Origin: Treponema sp.
GTDB lineage: Bacteria; Spirochaetota; Spirochaetia; Treponematales; Treponemataceae
Assembly: GCA_016281495.1 (NCBI GenBank)
Contig: JAEEIU010000003.1
Coordinates: 1 to 64,000, forward strand
Direction of reading: 5' to 3'
DNA length: 64,000 bases
The notes under the pieces were generated by a model. That model made no database searches and was not told the origin of the DNA. It saw only the letters and a program-made list of their open reading frames with translations. The stretch's first letter is position 1. The number at the start of each line of letters is the position of its first letter. The translations under genes and the position numbers were made by a program. Positions 7,436-17,102 of this stretch are shown one piece after another.

Positions 7436-8968
7436 ATGAACAAAAGCTCTTCATCCTACATAATACCAGCAGACTTTCCAGATCCCGACGTGATTCGGGT
7501 GGACGACACCTACTACATGGTCAGCACAACAATGCACTTTATGCCCGGTTGTGTAATCCTGCGCTCACACAATCTTGTGGACTGGGAACATGCCGCCTAT
7601 GTCTATGATGAACTTGAACGTACCGAACAGGAAACACTTTCCGACAACAAGGGCGCCTACGGCAAGGGAATGTGGGCCGCAAGCATTCGCTACCATAACG
7701 GAAGATTCTACGCAAGCTTTGTTGCAAACGACACTCATAAAACCTATCTCTTTACCGCAGACAAAATCGAAGGCCCATGGAAGAGGAGCGAAATCAAGGG
7801 CTTTTACCACGACATGTCCCTGCTTTTTGACGACGACGGAAGGGTCTACTGCACTAGCGGCAACATGGACATAAGGCTCACAGAACTTGAACCAGACCTT
7901 TCTGGACCCAAAAAAGATGGAACAGACAAAATCATAATTCAGGACAATCCGGATGATGTAATCCTGGGATACGAGGGAAGCCACTTTTACAAAATCAACG
8001 GCAAGTACTACGTCTTTTTGATTCATATTCCAAAGGGCAAAATGCGAACGGAAGCATGTTATGTTGCGGATAATATCCTGGGTCCCTATAACGGAGGCGA
8101 CGTCCTGTGCTCTGATCTTGCGGGATGGAACAGCGGTACGGCTCAGGGAGGAATCGTTCAGTCCCCGGATGGAAGCTGGCACTCAATTGTGTTCCAAGAC
8201 CACGGTGCGTTGGGCCGCATTCCAGTTTTGGTTCCCGTCAGGTTTGAAGACGGTTTCCCGGTATTTGGTAAAGACGGAATTGCCCCGGAAGAAGTTGAAG
8301 TTCAGGACCTATTGCCAGGATACAAATACGCCCCACTTTATTCAAATGATTTTACAAATCCCGCATGGCAGTGGAACCACATTCCAGACAAAAGCCTTGT
8401 TTCAGTTCAGGCCTCCACATTCAGCATAAAGACAGGAAAGACATGCATCAATCCCGTTCAGGCGGCAAACACTCTTACACAAAGAACTTACGGCGAGCAC
8501 TGTTCTGGCACGGTACAAATCGACGCTTCAGGAATAAACGAAGGTGATGTTGCGGGACTATGTGCCCTGGAAGGTGAATACGGATTCATCGGGATTACAA
8601 AACAAAACGGAAAGTATATTCTGATTGTGGCGGAACACAAGATACCATACAGCCCTTGGACCATGGGAGTTTACGATGACCAGAAGCCTGACATTCTTGC
8701 ACAAAAGGGAACAGATTCCCCCAGGCTCACGCTAAAGGCCACATTCAATCTTGAACACGGAAACGAAAGCGTCCAGTTTGCATATTCAGATTTCAACATG
8801 GACAAAACAAAGGGTGCAACGGATTTCGGACCACCGATTAAACTCCGCTACACCCTTGACCAATTTGTAGGCGTAAGGTTTGCCCTATTCCACTATTCCA
8901 CCCAAACCCCAGGCGGAACCACCACCTTCAAGAATTTCAAGCTTCCCAAAACAGGTCGTTCAGGGTAA
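7436..8968 (+). CDS. Glycoside hydrolase family 43 (beta-xylosidase/arabinofuranosidase-like)
   Basis: About 510 residues. The N-terminal five-bladed propeller of GH43 starts at once: PADFPDPDVIRV carries the catalytic base Asp (about residue 16). YHDMSLLFDDDG carries the pKa-modulating Asp and YEGSHFYKI the acid Glu. The last ~200 residues resemble the beta-sandwich domain found behind GH43 xylosidases. There is no signal peptide, so it likely acts in the cytoplasm on imported xylo- or arabino-oligosaccharides. I prefer the ATG at 7436; a TTG at 7418 in the same frame is an alternative, and neither has a strong ribosome binding site. The 3' end overlaps the convergent XRE gene by 32 bases. 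xylB at 62159 would act further down the same pathway. The exact substrate is not decidable. Confidence 0.88.
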   Translation: MNKSSSSYIIPADFPDPDVIRVDDTYYMVSTTMHFMPGCVILRSHNLVDWEHAAYVYDELERTEQETLSDNKGAYGKGMWAASIRYHNGRFYASFVANDTHKTYLFTADKIEGPWKRSEIKGFYHDMSLLFDDDGRVYCTSGNMDIRLTELEPDLSGPKKDGTDKIIIQDNPDDVILGYEGSHFYKINGKYYVFLIHIPKGKMRTEACYVADNILGPYNGGDVLCSDLAGWNSGTAQGGIVQSPDGSWHSIVFQDHGALGRIPVLVPVRFEDGFPVFGKDGIAPEEVEVQDLLPGYKYAPLYSNDFTNPAWQWNHIPDKSLVSVQASTFSIKTGKTCINPVQAANTLTQRTYGEHCSGTVQIDASGINEGDVAGLCALEGEYGFIGITKQNGKYILIVAEHKIPYSPWTMGVYDDQKPDILAQKGTDSPRLTLKATFNLEHGNESVQFAYSDFNMDKTKGATDFGPPIKLRYTLDQFVGVRFALFHYSTQTPGGTTTFKNFKLPKTGRSG

Positions 8969-9131
8969 CTCCCAGAACTTTGCAGATTGCGATGCACAGA
9001 TTGATTGTAGGATTGTAATCCCCCTTTTCAATCGCGTTGATTGTCTGGCGGCTTACGTTCACTGCCTTTGCCAAATCATCCTGCGACATGTCCTTTAGTG
9101 CGCGTGCCGACTTAAGTTTAAGATTCTTCAT
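8937..9131 (-). CDS. Small XRE-family (Cro/CI) HTH regulator
   Basis: A complete 64-residue helix-turn-helix protein: MSQDDLAKAVNVSRQTINAI is the canonical HTH_3 core, followed by NPTINLCIAICKVLGVTLND. It has no sensor domain. It lies 14 bases downstream of a membrane-protein gene on the same strand and presumably regulates that operon. Small XRE plus integral-membrane pairs of this layout are common in Firmicutes and spirochetes. Inverted repeats in the operon's promoter (9851-9870) are candidate binding sites. Its 3' end overlaps the convergent GH43 gene. Confidence 0.88.
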   Translation of the reverse strand: MKNLKLKSARALKDMSQDDLAKAVNVSRQTINAIEKGDYNPTINLCIAICKVLGVTLNDLFWEA

Positions 9132-9145
9132 GTGCGCACCCCCGC

Positions 9146-9655
9146 TTATTCTTCGTCCTGCTCTTTTTCTTCTTTTCTGGAAATCAACATCTTGATAAAG
9201 AGGCTTGCCATGATCACGACTATGAAGATTCCTGCCGCAAGGTTCATTATTCTGTACCAGTCATCGTTGTCGATGAAGAACTTTACGATGAAGGAAATTC
9301 CAAGAAGGGTCATGATTACATACCAGGCTTTTGGCATGGGCTTGTTGGGTGTAAAATATGCGTCGCTGAATATCGAAACCTCAACGAACACAAGGGCCGC
9401 AAGCAGACAGATGAGCATGCCAAGGATTCCCGGAACACCGATGACCAGAGGCTCCCCGGTAAAGATTTCAATGACGAAGACTACAACCTCTGCCAGCACA
9501 AAGGTGACGAATCCGCCCCTGAATGCCCTTCCCCTGGCCGCAACCTGACGCTCGTCATATTCACTCTTTTTCCCGCACTTTTTCTTGAGCAAAACCACAG
9601 TCACCAAAACGACAGCCAAACCAACCACCAATCCGATTCCAAATGCTATAGACAT
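9146..9655 (-). CDS. Integral membrane protein of unknown function, partner of the XRE regulator
   Basis: The ATG at 9655 has an AAAGGAGAAAC ribosome binding site and gives 169 residues. The protein has an N-terminal membrane helix (SIAFGIGLVVGLAVVLVTVV), a basic KKKCGKKSEYDERQVAARGR segment, and then about four more hydrophobic segments. The DERQ..ARG motif after the first helix occurs in small membrane proteins linked to XRE regulators. No enzymatic motif is visible. The acidic tail (KEEKEQDEE) is cytoplasmic if the positive-inside rule holds. Co-transcribed with the downstream XRE gene. Confidence 0.6.
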   Translation of the reverse strand: MSIAFGIGLVVGLAVVLVTVVLLKKKCGKKSEYDERQVAARGRAFRGGFVTFVLAEVVVFVIEIFTGEPLVIGVPGILGMLICLLAALVFVEVSIFSDAYFTPNKPMPKAWYVIMTLLGISFIVKFFIDNDDWYRIMNLAAGIFIVVIMASLFIKMLISRKEEKEQDEE

Positions 9656-10003
9656 AATGTTTCTCCTTTGAGGGATGCCTTCCATCCCGATATTTGATTT
9701 CGTTTTCAAGAGAGGAGGCGTGCACTTCCTGCCTGTCTTGATGGAAACCTCTAAAAACTTAAGTTTTTTGAGGTAACTTTGAAAACACGATGTTTAAAAG
9801 CCTGTAATTTCAGGCTTTTAAACTCGCGGACATTTCTTTGAAATGTCACTATGTCAAATATACATGACATTTTGTATTTTGTCAAGTATATTTTACAAAA
9901 AGTTTAAAATATTTTTTTCACATTATATAGCTATATCACACTTGCTTTTATAGCTATATAGGTATACACTTAATTTAGAAACCTTAGTTTAAGGAGGCTA
10001 TTT
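9656..10003. promoter_or_regulatory. 348-bp regulatory gap: promoters, operators and palindromes between divergent operons
   Basis: Contents seen: a palindrome CCTC-AAAAACTTAAGTTTTT-GAGG near 9752-9777; a 13-bp-stem hairpin GTTTAAAAGCCTG/CAGGCTTTTAAAC at about 9791-9823; a GACATTTC/GAAATGTC hairpin at 9830-9848; and a minus-strand promoter with -35 TTGACA (9880-9885), 17-bp spacer and -10 TATATT (9857-9862). ATGTCA-N8-TGACAT (9851-9870) overlaps that -10 and is a likely operator for the XRE protein. Two copies of TATAGCTATA (9925-9936 and 9949-9960) lie in the plus-strand promoter of the toxin-antitoxin pair. Confidence 0.7.
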
Positions 10004-10315
10004 ATGAATACAATTCCAATGTATGAGGCAAAGAACAAATTACCCCTCTACATGCATCAGGCAGAAACCACAGGTCCCGTCTTTATATCACGCAGAAATA
10101 AAACTGTAGGTGTACTGCTTTCAATTCAGGACTATAACAAATTTTTGTCACAAAAGCCAAAGAAAACAATCCTTGAATGTGCGGCCGAATTCCGAAAGAA
10201 AGTTGATGGCACTCTCACCGACGAAGAAATAGACAGGATATTTGATGTAAGGGATCATTCAACAAAAGGAACAAGCTGGGAAGATGATGTTTTTAAAGGA
10301 GTGTTTGACGACTGA
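10004..10315 (+). CDS. Phd/YefM-family antitoxin
   Basis: 103 residues starting at an ATG with an AAGGAGG site. MYEAKNKLPLYMHQAETTGPVFISRRNKTVGVLLSIQDYNKFL is a typical Phd/YefM N-terminal DNA-binding domain, and the C-terminal segment (TLTDEEIDRIF..) is the toxin-binding tail. The stop overlaps the start of the PIN toxin by one base (TGATG), so translation is coupled. Autoregulation through the two TATAGCTATA sites just upstream is likely by analogy with this family. Confidence 0.85.
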   Translation: MNTIPMYEAKNKLPLYMHQAETTGPVFISRRNKTVGVLLSIQDYNKFLSQKPKKTILECAAEFRKKVDGTLTDEEIDRIFDVRDHSTKGTSWEDDVFKGVFDD

Positions 10316-10770
10316 TGAATGAGTATAATGATTACAATGAAGACGAACCTCATTATCTTTTGGATTCAAATATCGTATCCGAACTGATTAAACGGGATGC
10401 AAATTTTAATGTGATACAAAAAATTGCGGAACATAATTCAGACTGTGCCATCTGTTCTCCTACCTTACATGAACTTCTTTACGGATATGAAAAAATGGCA
10501 GATGGAGCAAAAAAAAATTTTCTTGGAAATTACATAAATGATGATGTACTTGAAAATTTTAGAGTAAAATCCTATTCAGAAAAATCCAGTCGGATTCATG
10601 CAAAAATCCGAGCTGATGCAGAACGAATTGGAAAACCAGTGCCCTTTTCCGATAGCATGATAGCCGCTATTGCCCTGGCAAACCACATGGTTTTAGTTAC
10701 AAGAAACACAAAACATTTTGAAGCCATCCAAAAAGTTAGCGGACTTGAGATAGAAAATTGGTTTGAATAA
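10315..10770 (+). CDS. vapC: VapC-type PIN-domain toxin
   Basis: 151 residues. YLLDSNIVSELIKRD carries the first acidic PIN residue, CSPTLHELLYGYEK the second, and PFSDSMIAAIALANHMVLVTRN the third and fourth. A short acidic N-terminal extension (MNEYNDYNEDEPH) precedes the fold; an alternative ATG at 10319 would barely change the product. Predicted Mg-dependent RNase neutralised by the upstream Phd-like antitoxin. Confidence 0.88.
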   Translation: MNEYNDYNEDEPHYLLDSNIVSELIKRDANFNVIQKIAEHNSDCAICSPTLHELLYGYEKMADGAKKNFLGNYINDDVLENFRVKSYSEKSSRIHAKIRADAERIGKPVPFSDSMIAAIALANHMVLVTRNTKHFEAIQKVSGLEIENWFE

Positions 10771-10853
10771 GGTAACTAGTAATGCCACCCGCCCGGCACC
10801 CCTTTTGTTGAGACACCGGACGAGAGGTCTTTAACAAGAGATATCAATAACAG

Positions 10854-13800
10854 TTATTTCGTTATTTTCTTCGGTGTATTAGCCTCTGACTCTATTCCCG
10901 CAACTGTTACAATACCGTATACAACGTTCTCTCCGCTAGTCAATTCATCATTAGTCCATGTATGTTCAGTTGTGGTTGATACCGATGTACGGTAACCAGT
11001 AGTATAATTATACCATATATATTTGAAACCTATTCCTGTTGGGAAAGAATCTCCAAGTTCATGCCATGTACCATTGGTAGGCTGGAACGGTTTTATTTTT
11101 GTCTTTTTCCCACTGAGACTTGTTCCAAACAGAAAGATTCCAAGTGTTATATTGGCATTATTGGAAGCTACTGATTTATAGCCAAAACAATTACAAAGAG
11201 TATCGTCTGTGGCTATTGTAGTAGTAATAGCACAAATTTTTGCATTGGAGAACTCTGAAAGAGTATATGTACCAGGTAGACAAATAGTACCATTGAAAGA
11301 TGCATTTGAATCCAAAGAAACATCTTTGTAATACAAGCTACTATCATCATAAACTGTGCCGTTATTTGCAATCCACAAACGTACAGTTTTATTTGCACAG
11401 GATTCTTTTACATAATCAGGATCTCCGTCTCCAGTACATGTATATGGAGTAATCTTAACAGTAAATGCATTCTTAAATCTTGAGTTTATATAAACAACAG
11501 AGTCAGGCATCTTAAACTTTATAGTAACTGTCCTACCAGATTCGGTCTTTGACATTAAACTTATAGCATTGTTGGAAGAATCTTTTACAGTAAATTCGTA
11601 AAGACCCTTTCCAGACTCTGCAATAAAGTTAACTGTAACAACTGTATCATATCCATACTTTCCATCCAACTTTGTACCTGCTATAGTTACAGTTCCCCCT
11701 CCACTTGTATTATTCGAACTATCATATTCACTATGAGAAATATCCCAATAGTTCAAATTCCAATGTGCATATAAAGTCTGAGTTCCTGTTATCTGGAATT
11801 TGTCGCTTGTTGTAACCTTATTTCCACCTGAAGAAGATGTATACCATCCTGCAAATGTGTAACCTGTTTTTGTTGGATTTGAAGACGGTAATACATAATT
11901 AACATCGTATGTCTCCTCTATTGTGCTTGTAGTTGAGCTGCCGGAGAAATACCCCCCGTTTGCATCGAATGTCACATTGTATTTTCTTGCTTTCCAGCGT
12001 GCATAGACTGTATGGTTGCTGTCTGTCGTACATTTTGTGCTAGATGTTACTTGGCTTCCTCCAGTTGTAGTTGAAACAGTATACCATCCTTCAAATGTAT
12101 AACCATTTCTTAAGGGGTTAGCTGGCAAAGTATATTCACTGTCGAAGGTCTCCTGTTTATTTTTTGTAAGAGTATTGTCGGAGAATTTACCTCCATTAGC
12201 ATCGAATGTTACCGTATATTTATTCGCTTCCCAGCGTGCATAGACTATATGGTTACTATCTGTCGTGCATCTTGTGCTAGATGTTACTGGGTTTCCTCCA
12301 GTTTCAGATTGAACAGTATACCATCCTTTAAATGTATAGCCTTTTCTTGTGGGATTAGCTGATGGCAAAACATAATAACTGTCGTATGTCTCCTCCATCG
12401 TCTTTGAAGTATTGTTGTCGCTGAATTTACCTCCGTTAGCGTCAAATGTTACATTATATTTATTTGCCTGCCAGATCGCATAAAGTGTAATATCGCTCAC
12501 TAAAGTTACTGATGCCCCATCAGTGTAAGCAACACTTCCATTAGAAGTTGATGACCATCCCTGTAAAGTGTAACCTGTTCTGCTTAAGCCGAGTTGTCCC
12601 AGAGATTTTAATGTAACATTAGCATTCTTATTTCCCTCTTGGGTTCCTGATGCATTTGTTTCATCGTTTTTGTAATACGTAATAACAAGTGGACGAACCT
12701 CGATGTTATAAGTAATTTCTGGACTGGAAATATATCCGCTTGCTTGTGCAGAGACTTTCAACTGATAGACACCAGTATCTTCGATTGGTAAAAATTTATG
12801 CCCATCAGAAGTATATTCACTTGTTGGTACATTTGAACCATCTTTTGTTAATGTGTAAGTAACATTTACATTAGGAATTGGGTCACCATTTGTTGCCTGA
12901 GTCGGGATAGAAATTTTTATTAAAGCATTATAGTTAGGGTCAAATTCTAACTGAACTGGGCTTGATGTATCTGAATTTATAATGCCTCCTCCCACAGCAT
13001 CTCTTACTATAGGAGTCTGAACCAGTTTTGAAGCTGTTGAAATCTCTTTAAAACTTGAAAGTCCAGCTTCATCAACCAGCTTTATCGTAAAAGACTGTTC
13101 TTTATCCTGAACAACTGGAATACCGCTGTTATAGTAAAAGGCATTTGTCGGATCAGGTCTAAATTCCATTCCTTCACCAACTACATCTAAATTACCAAGA
13201 GAACTAGAATTCCATGTCTTAGATAGATTTCCTGGATTTCCCAAAGAAATGTTCCCGTTGGATTCCACATTACAATTTATTGTCCGGGATGAACTTCCAT
13301 CATTTATTATAATTTCTTTTAAATCAGTATGGATTGTTTTAAGCCCATCTGGAGAAGGAGAAGTTATGTTAAAACATAATACATAAGTCGGGGTTGAACC
13401 CATTGTCTTCATGATGACGCCATGCTTTATTTCCGGTGGCTTTGAATTGCACTTGAGGTTGTATGTAAATGTTTTTGGATCTCCTGTATACGGATGAGTT
13501 ACAGTTACCGTTCTGCCGATATCCCCGCCTCTGTCGTTAAGCTTAAGAGTACCCTCATCATACGAGAGATGAAGCAATGTGGGGTCATTAACATCTTGTG
13601 CAATATCACTCGGTGTAGCCGTAACATATGGAGGGTCAGCCGAATATCCTAATGCATCTTTATCAACTGATGATAAATCGTTCGAACCCAACACATAATG
13701 ATATGGATTAATTAGGAAAAGGGTTACCGGAGCATCTTTTTCGCTACCTATGCAGAGGTTTCCGTCCTTGTCATAATAGGTCTCAACTCCATCAACTTCA

Positions 13801-13982
13801 AATTTTACAACGGAGACTTCACTTGTCCATTTTTCAAAATAATCGCGGACAGGCTGCTGCCAGAATTCACAGGATGTCAAAACAAATGCCACAAAAAGAG
13901 TAAGGGCGGCGAGGTACAAAGAATTCACAAATCTAAATTTAGCGGGGTCAGATACAAATGTATAGTTTTTCTTATTCATCAT
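10854..13982 (-). CDS. Large surface lipoprotein with InlB B-repeats (Listeria-Bacteroides repeat)
   Basis: 1042 residues. The N-terminus has a hydrophobic segment ending in the lipobox VLTSC near residue 38, so it is probably lipidated. The first ~430 residues hold Ig-like, beta-rich segments. At about 440-730 come four InlB-type repeats: one divergent and three close copies with VTFDANGGKFS and GYTFxGWYT motifs. The last ~300 residues form a separate module with paired cysteines (YTCTGDGDPDYVKESC) and no recognised fold. InlB repeats mediate adhesion or substrate contact at the cell surface; the partner is unknown. A GGAGG site precedes tandem ATG codons, so either Met could be used. The gene is monocistronic with its own upstream region. 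Confidence 0.85.
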   Translation of the reverse strand: MMNKKNYTFVSDPAKFRFVNSLYLAALTLFVAFVLTSCEFWQQPVRDYFEKWTSEVSVVKFEVDGVETYYDKDGNLCIGSEKDAPVTLFLINPYHYVLGSNDLSSVDKDALGYSADPPYVTATPSDIAQDVNDPTLLHLSYDEGTLKLNDRGGDIGRTVTVTHPYTGDPKTFTYNLKCNSKPPEIKHGVIMKTMGSTPTYVLCFNITSPSPDGLKTIHTDLKEIIINDGSSSRTINCNVESNGNISLGNPGNLSKTWNSSSLGNLDVVGEGMEFRPDPTNAFYYNSGIPVVQDKEQSFTIKLVDEAGLSSFKEISTASKLVQTPIVRDAVGGGIINSDTSSPVQLEFDPNYNALIKISIPTQATNGDPIPNVNVTYTLTKDGSNVPTSEYTSDGHKFLPIEDTGVYQLKVSAQASGYISSPEITYNIEVRPLVITYYKNDETNASGTQEGNKNANVTLKSLGQLGLSRTGYTLQGWSSTSNGSVAYTDGASVTLVSDITLYAIWQANKYNVTFDANGGKFSDNNTSKTMEETYDSYYVLPSANPTRKGYTFKGWYTVQSETGGNPVTSSTRCTTDSNHIVYARWEANKYTVTFDANGGKFSDNTLTKNKQETFDSEYTLPANPLRNGYTFEGWYTVSTTTGGSQVTSSTKCTTDSNHTVYARWKARKYNVTFDANGGYFSGSSTTSTIEETYDVNYVLPSSNPTKTGYTFAGWYTSSSGGNKVTTSDKFQITGTQTLYAHWNLNYWDISHSEYDSSNNTSGGGTVTIAGTKLDGKYGYDTVVTVNFIAESGKGLYEFTVKDSSNNAISLMSKTESGRTVTIKFKMPDSVVYINSRFKNAFTVKITPYTCTGDGDPDYVKESCANKTVRLWIANNGTVYDDSSLYYKDVSLDSNASFNGTICLPGTYTLSEFSNAKICAITTTIATDDTLCNCFGYKSVASNNANITLGIFLFGTSLSGKKTKIKPFQPTNGTWHELGDSFPTGIGFKYIWYNYTTGYRTSVSTTTEHTWTNDELTSGENVVYGIVTVAGIESEANTPKKITK

Positions 13983-14160
13983 GACTACCTCCAGTTTAGT
14001 TTATAATTCCTGATTATATTATAATATATTATCGGTAAAAAACAAGCAAAGAAGTTTCTTCCTGCCCTATTTGGCCGCGATTTTTACTGGTTTTTTCCAG
14101 AAATATGGTATATCATAGAAACTGTATTCCGAAAACGGTTAGCAGGGAGATTGAGCGAGT

Positions 14161-15951
14161 ATGTTCATAAACAAACTGAACCAGTTGTATAAACCAACAA
14201 GGACTCTTTTTTACATGGAAGCTTCTGACTCTGATCTTGATGCCTTTTACATGGGAATCATTCCTGAAGCTTTGGAAAAATACCGCTCATCTTTTGGCAC
14301 ATACGATTGTCCAGGTTTGTTTTATTTAAAGGATTTGAGCAAGCCTGTCATCGGCATTGAATTCCGCTCGAATGACGGTTCTGTCAATTATCCAAAAGAC
14401 CTCAAGCAGATGACCTTGCAGGAATCCTTCTTTTATTCAGTTGAAATAGACAGCGACATAAAGCTCAACCTTAAAATAATCAATGACCTGTTTGAAAAAA
14501 TTGCGGCGGATGATGATGCACACAGAATTTACACCGACCTTACAATCAAATCTGACCCAGGCATAGTGAGTGTTTTTGAGGACTACAAGAAGAGCAGGAT
14601 TCTTTACGAGGGACGCGTAGATCAGGACAGGGCAAAGGATGTAATCAACCAGAACTCGGAGAATCTTGAAAAAAAGGACCTATATGAGCTTGCTTTCCGT
14701 GACCAGATTACCGGACACTACAACTGGAACCATCTTGTGTCATATCTTGAAATGCCGATGGACCATGGAATCAGCGATTATGCTTTCGTTCATTTTGACA
14801 TAAAGGAATTCCGCGTAATAAACGAAGTCTATGGTCATATTGCCGCCAACAAGGTTTTGTGCAACGTCGTCAAAGCCATGCAAAAGGCGGATTTCGTCTA
14901 TGCAAGCGCAAGATGCCACAACGACAACTTTGCCATGATGATAAGGGACATGCCGGAAAAAGAAACCGTTTCCAAGCTGATGAAATTCTTTGAAGGCCTC
15001 TCTCATCTGGAAGAAGACGAAAACTACAGGATTTATTACCGATGCGGTGTGGTGCCAATGCAAAAATCCATGCTGCTGGGAAACCGTGTTGCGGATGCGG
15101 CAAAGATGGCACAGGCCCTTGGAACTGACTATTACAAAACTGAAGTGACGATATACACCGACAAAATGCATGATGATGTCTCCTGGGCAAATTTCATCAA
15201 GGCGTATCTTGAGACAGCCATCCTGAATGATGAGTTCGTCGTTTACCTTCAGCCGAAATTTAACGTAGAGAAAAATACGGTATGCGGTGCCGAGGCCCTG
15301 ATAAGATGGAATTATAAAAACCGAGATTTCCTGCCGCCCGGAAGGTTTGTTCCGTTTTTTGAAAAGAACGGTTCAATAGGAAAAATCGACGACATAGTTT
15401 TGAACAAGGTATGCAGGATGCTTGCCCGCTGGAAGGACGAAGGAAAAAGGCTTATCCCGATTTCCGTAAACCTGTCGCGCAGCCGTTTGAACGACAAGTC
15501 CCTTACCGACAACCTTACATCAGTTGTTGACGAGTTTGGTCTGCCACATGAACTGATTGATTTTGAGCTGACGGAAAGTGCAGCCTACGATAACACCGAG
15601 GAAATGATAAAGGTACTGGAGAACCTCAAGTCAAGGGGATTTAAGATTTCCATGGACGATTTTGGAACAGGTTACTCTTCATTTTCACTTTTGACACAAA
15701 TGCCGCTGGATACCCTCAAGATAGACAAAAGCTTTGTGGACAATATTGCGGTTGATGGAGAGAAAAAAGAAGACATCGCCGTTATACGCCACATCATAGG
15801 CCTTGCAAAAGAGCTTGGATTTGAATGTCTTGCAGAAGGTGCCGAGCACAAGGAACAGGTGGACAGGCTTTTTGAATTCGGATGCAACAAAATCCAGGGA
15901 TACTATTACGGAAAGCCAATGTCGATTCAGGAGTTCGAGTCAAAGTTCTAG
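14161..15951 (+). CDS. Cyclic-di-GMP phosphodiesterase: degenerate GGDEF plus intact EAL
   Basis: 596 residues. An N-terminal ~160-residue region of unknown fold is followed by a GGDEF-like domain (about 170-330). Its signature site reads ARCHNDNF instead of GG(D/E)EF, so it should not make c-di-GMP and may serve as a GTP-binding regulatory domain. The C-terminal EAL domain (about 340-590) is intact: EALIRW, ISVNLSRSR, ELTES, MDDFGTGYSS, LKIDKSFV and AEGAE. It should hydrolyse c-di-GMP to pGpG. No membrane segment is seen, so it is cytoplasmic. It ends 20 bases from the convergent methylase; a true diguanylate cyclase lies nearby at 17103. Confidence 0.9.
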   Translation: MFINKLNQLYKPTRTLFYMEASDSDLDAFYMGIIPEALEKYRSSFGTYDCPGLFYLKDLSKPVIGIEFRSNDGSVNYPKDLKQMTLQESFFYSVEIDSDIKLNLKIINDLFEKIAADDDAHRIYTDLTIKSDPGIVSVFEDYKKSRILYEGRVDQDRAKDVINQNSENLEKKDLYELAFRDQITGHYNWNHLVSYLEMPMDHGISDYAFVHFDIKEFRVINEVYGHIAANKVLCNVVKAMQKADFVYASARCHNDNFAMMIRDMPEKETVSKLMKFFEGLSHLEEDENYRIYYRCGVVPMQKSMLLGNRVADAAKMAQALGTDYYKTEVTIYTDKMHDDVSWANFIKAYLETAILNDEFVVYLQPKFNVEKNTVCGAEALIRWNYKNRDFLPPGRFVPFFEKNGSIGKIDDIVLNKVCRMLARWKDEGKRLIPISVNLSRSRLNDKSLTDNLTSVVDEFGLPHELIDFELTESAAYDNTEEMIKVLENLKSRGFKISMDDFGTGYSSFSLLTQMPLDTLKIDKSFVDNIAVDGEKKEDIAVIRHIIGLAKELGFECLAEGAEHKEQVDRLFEFGCNKIQGYYYGKPMSIQEFESKF

Positions 15952-15971
15952 GGCCAGCGTGCCATGGACTT

Positions 15972-17084
15972 TTATTTTTCCAGGATAAAAAGATATTCCG
16001 AGACGTGAATCCCACGGTTCCTGAGGTTGCGGCTTCCACGGAAAGTATTGTATGTCATTTCCACAGTCTTAAGCTTGCCGTACTTCAACAGCATCTCTGA
16101 CATTTCCTCAAAAGAAACAAAGCCCTCGGAATTATACGAGATGACGGCGTATTTTGAATCTAGATTTGAGATGATTTCTTCAATTGAGCTCAATGCGGAA
16201 TACGGTTTGTTAAAGGCGCTCCTGTTCCAGTCCTGTGTGATTCCACTTACCCGGCTTATTTCCACATCAATCTTATTCTTAAGGATCAGGTTCAGCATAA
16301 AATAATTCGAGCCATATGGGTGCTGGTTATACGGAGGATCAAGATAAACGATGTCCATCCCCTTCAGTTCCCTGCAAAGTTCAACCGCATCCTTTTGGAA
16401 AATCTCAAGCTCAGACTCAAAATTGCTAAACACAGGTTCCTTTAATTCTATCCGCCCGATGATTCTTGGCAGGGCATTTTTTCCCCTTGCTCCAAAACAG
16501 CCTATTCCGGTTTCCTTGTCCTTGTAAAAGCCCTTAAAGACTCCGCTTGTGTTCACATGTATCGATGCCTCTGTAATCAACGGTGCAAGAAAGAATTTTT
16601 TCAATTCCACATCTGTCACGACATCATCAATCAGCTTACGGTAGGTATCAATCAAAACTGCATTTTGATGTGTATAAAAAACCCGCTCGCCAGACTTTAT
16701 GTTCTGGTCATCCCTGGGGGCATAATTTTTGGAAACGATTCCCTCATATTTTTCCTTTTCACAAAGCCGCTGAATCTTTTCCCTTAGTTCCGTACATTTT
16801 TCCTTTGGATAATCCTTTTTGTTTATGAGATAGCAGCTGTTTATCATGCATGAATAATTCTCAAGGTCATTTACAATCAGTTTTGAGGAATGACTTTTTA
16901 ACATGCGGGCAACAATTCCTGAGCCGGAAAAAACATCCGCACAGACAAGCTTTTCCCTGCCGATTTTTTTTGCAATGTCCTCAATTTCTTTTTCTATGTT
17001 CCCAATCAGACTGCGCTTGTTTCCAAGATACGTAATTATCTGAGTTGTAAGAAAATCCCTGTTTTCCTGCATGTCCGTGTTCAT
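15972..17084 (-). CDS. D12-class DNA adenine N6-methyltransferase, orphan
   Basis: 370 residues. ITYLGNKRSLI and ADVFSGSGIVAR (residues ~49-60, SAM-binding motif I) precede VYLDPPYNQHPYGSNYF (~246-262, catalytic DPPY motif IV), the order of the Dam/D12 class (PF02086). It transfers a methyl group from SAM to adenine N6 in a short DNA site that cannot be predicted by eye. No restriction endonuclease is beside it: neighbours are c-di-GMP genes. It could be a solitary regulatory methylase or a remnant of a type II system. It may be co-transcribed with the upstream diguanylate cyclase (19-bp gap). Confidence 0.88.
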   Translation of the reverse strand: MNTDMQENRDFLTTQIITYLGNKRSLIGNIEKEIEDIAKKIGREKLVCADVFSGSGIVARMLKSHSSKLIVNDLENYSCMINSCYLINKKDYPKEKCTELREKIQRLCEKEKYEGIVSKNYAPRDDQNIKSGERVFYTHQNAVLIDTYRKLIDDVVTDVELKKFFLAPLITEASIHVNTSGVFKGFYKDKETGIGCFGARGKNALPRIIGRIELKEPVFSNFESELEIFQKDAVELCRELKGMDIVYLDPPYNQHPYGSNYFMLNLILKNKIDVEISRVSGITQDWNRSAFNKPYSALSSIEEIISNLDSKYAVISYNSEGFVSFEEMSEMLLKYGKLKTVEMTYNTFRGSRNLRNRGIHVSEYLFILEK

Positions 17085-17102
17085 ATAAAGTGCTTTAACT
17101 TC

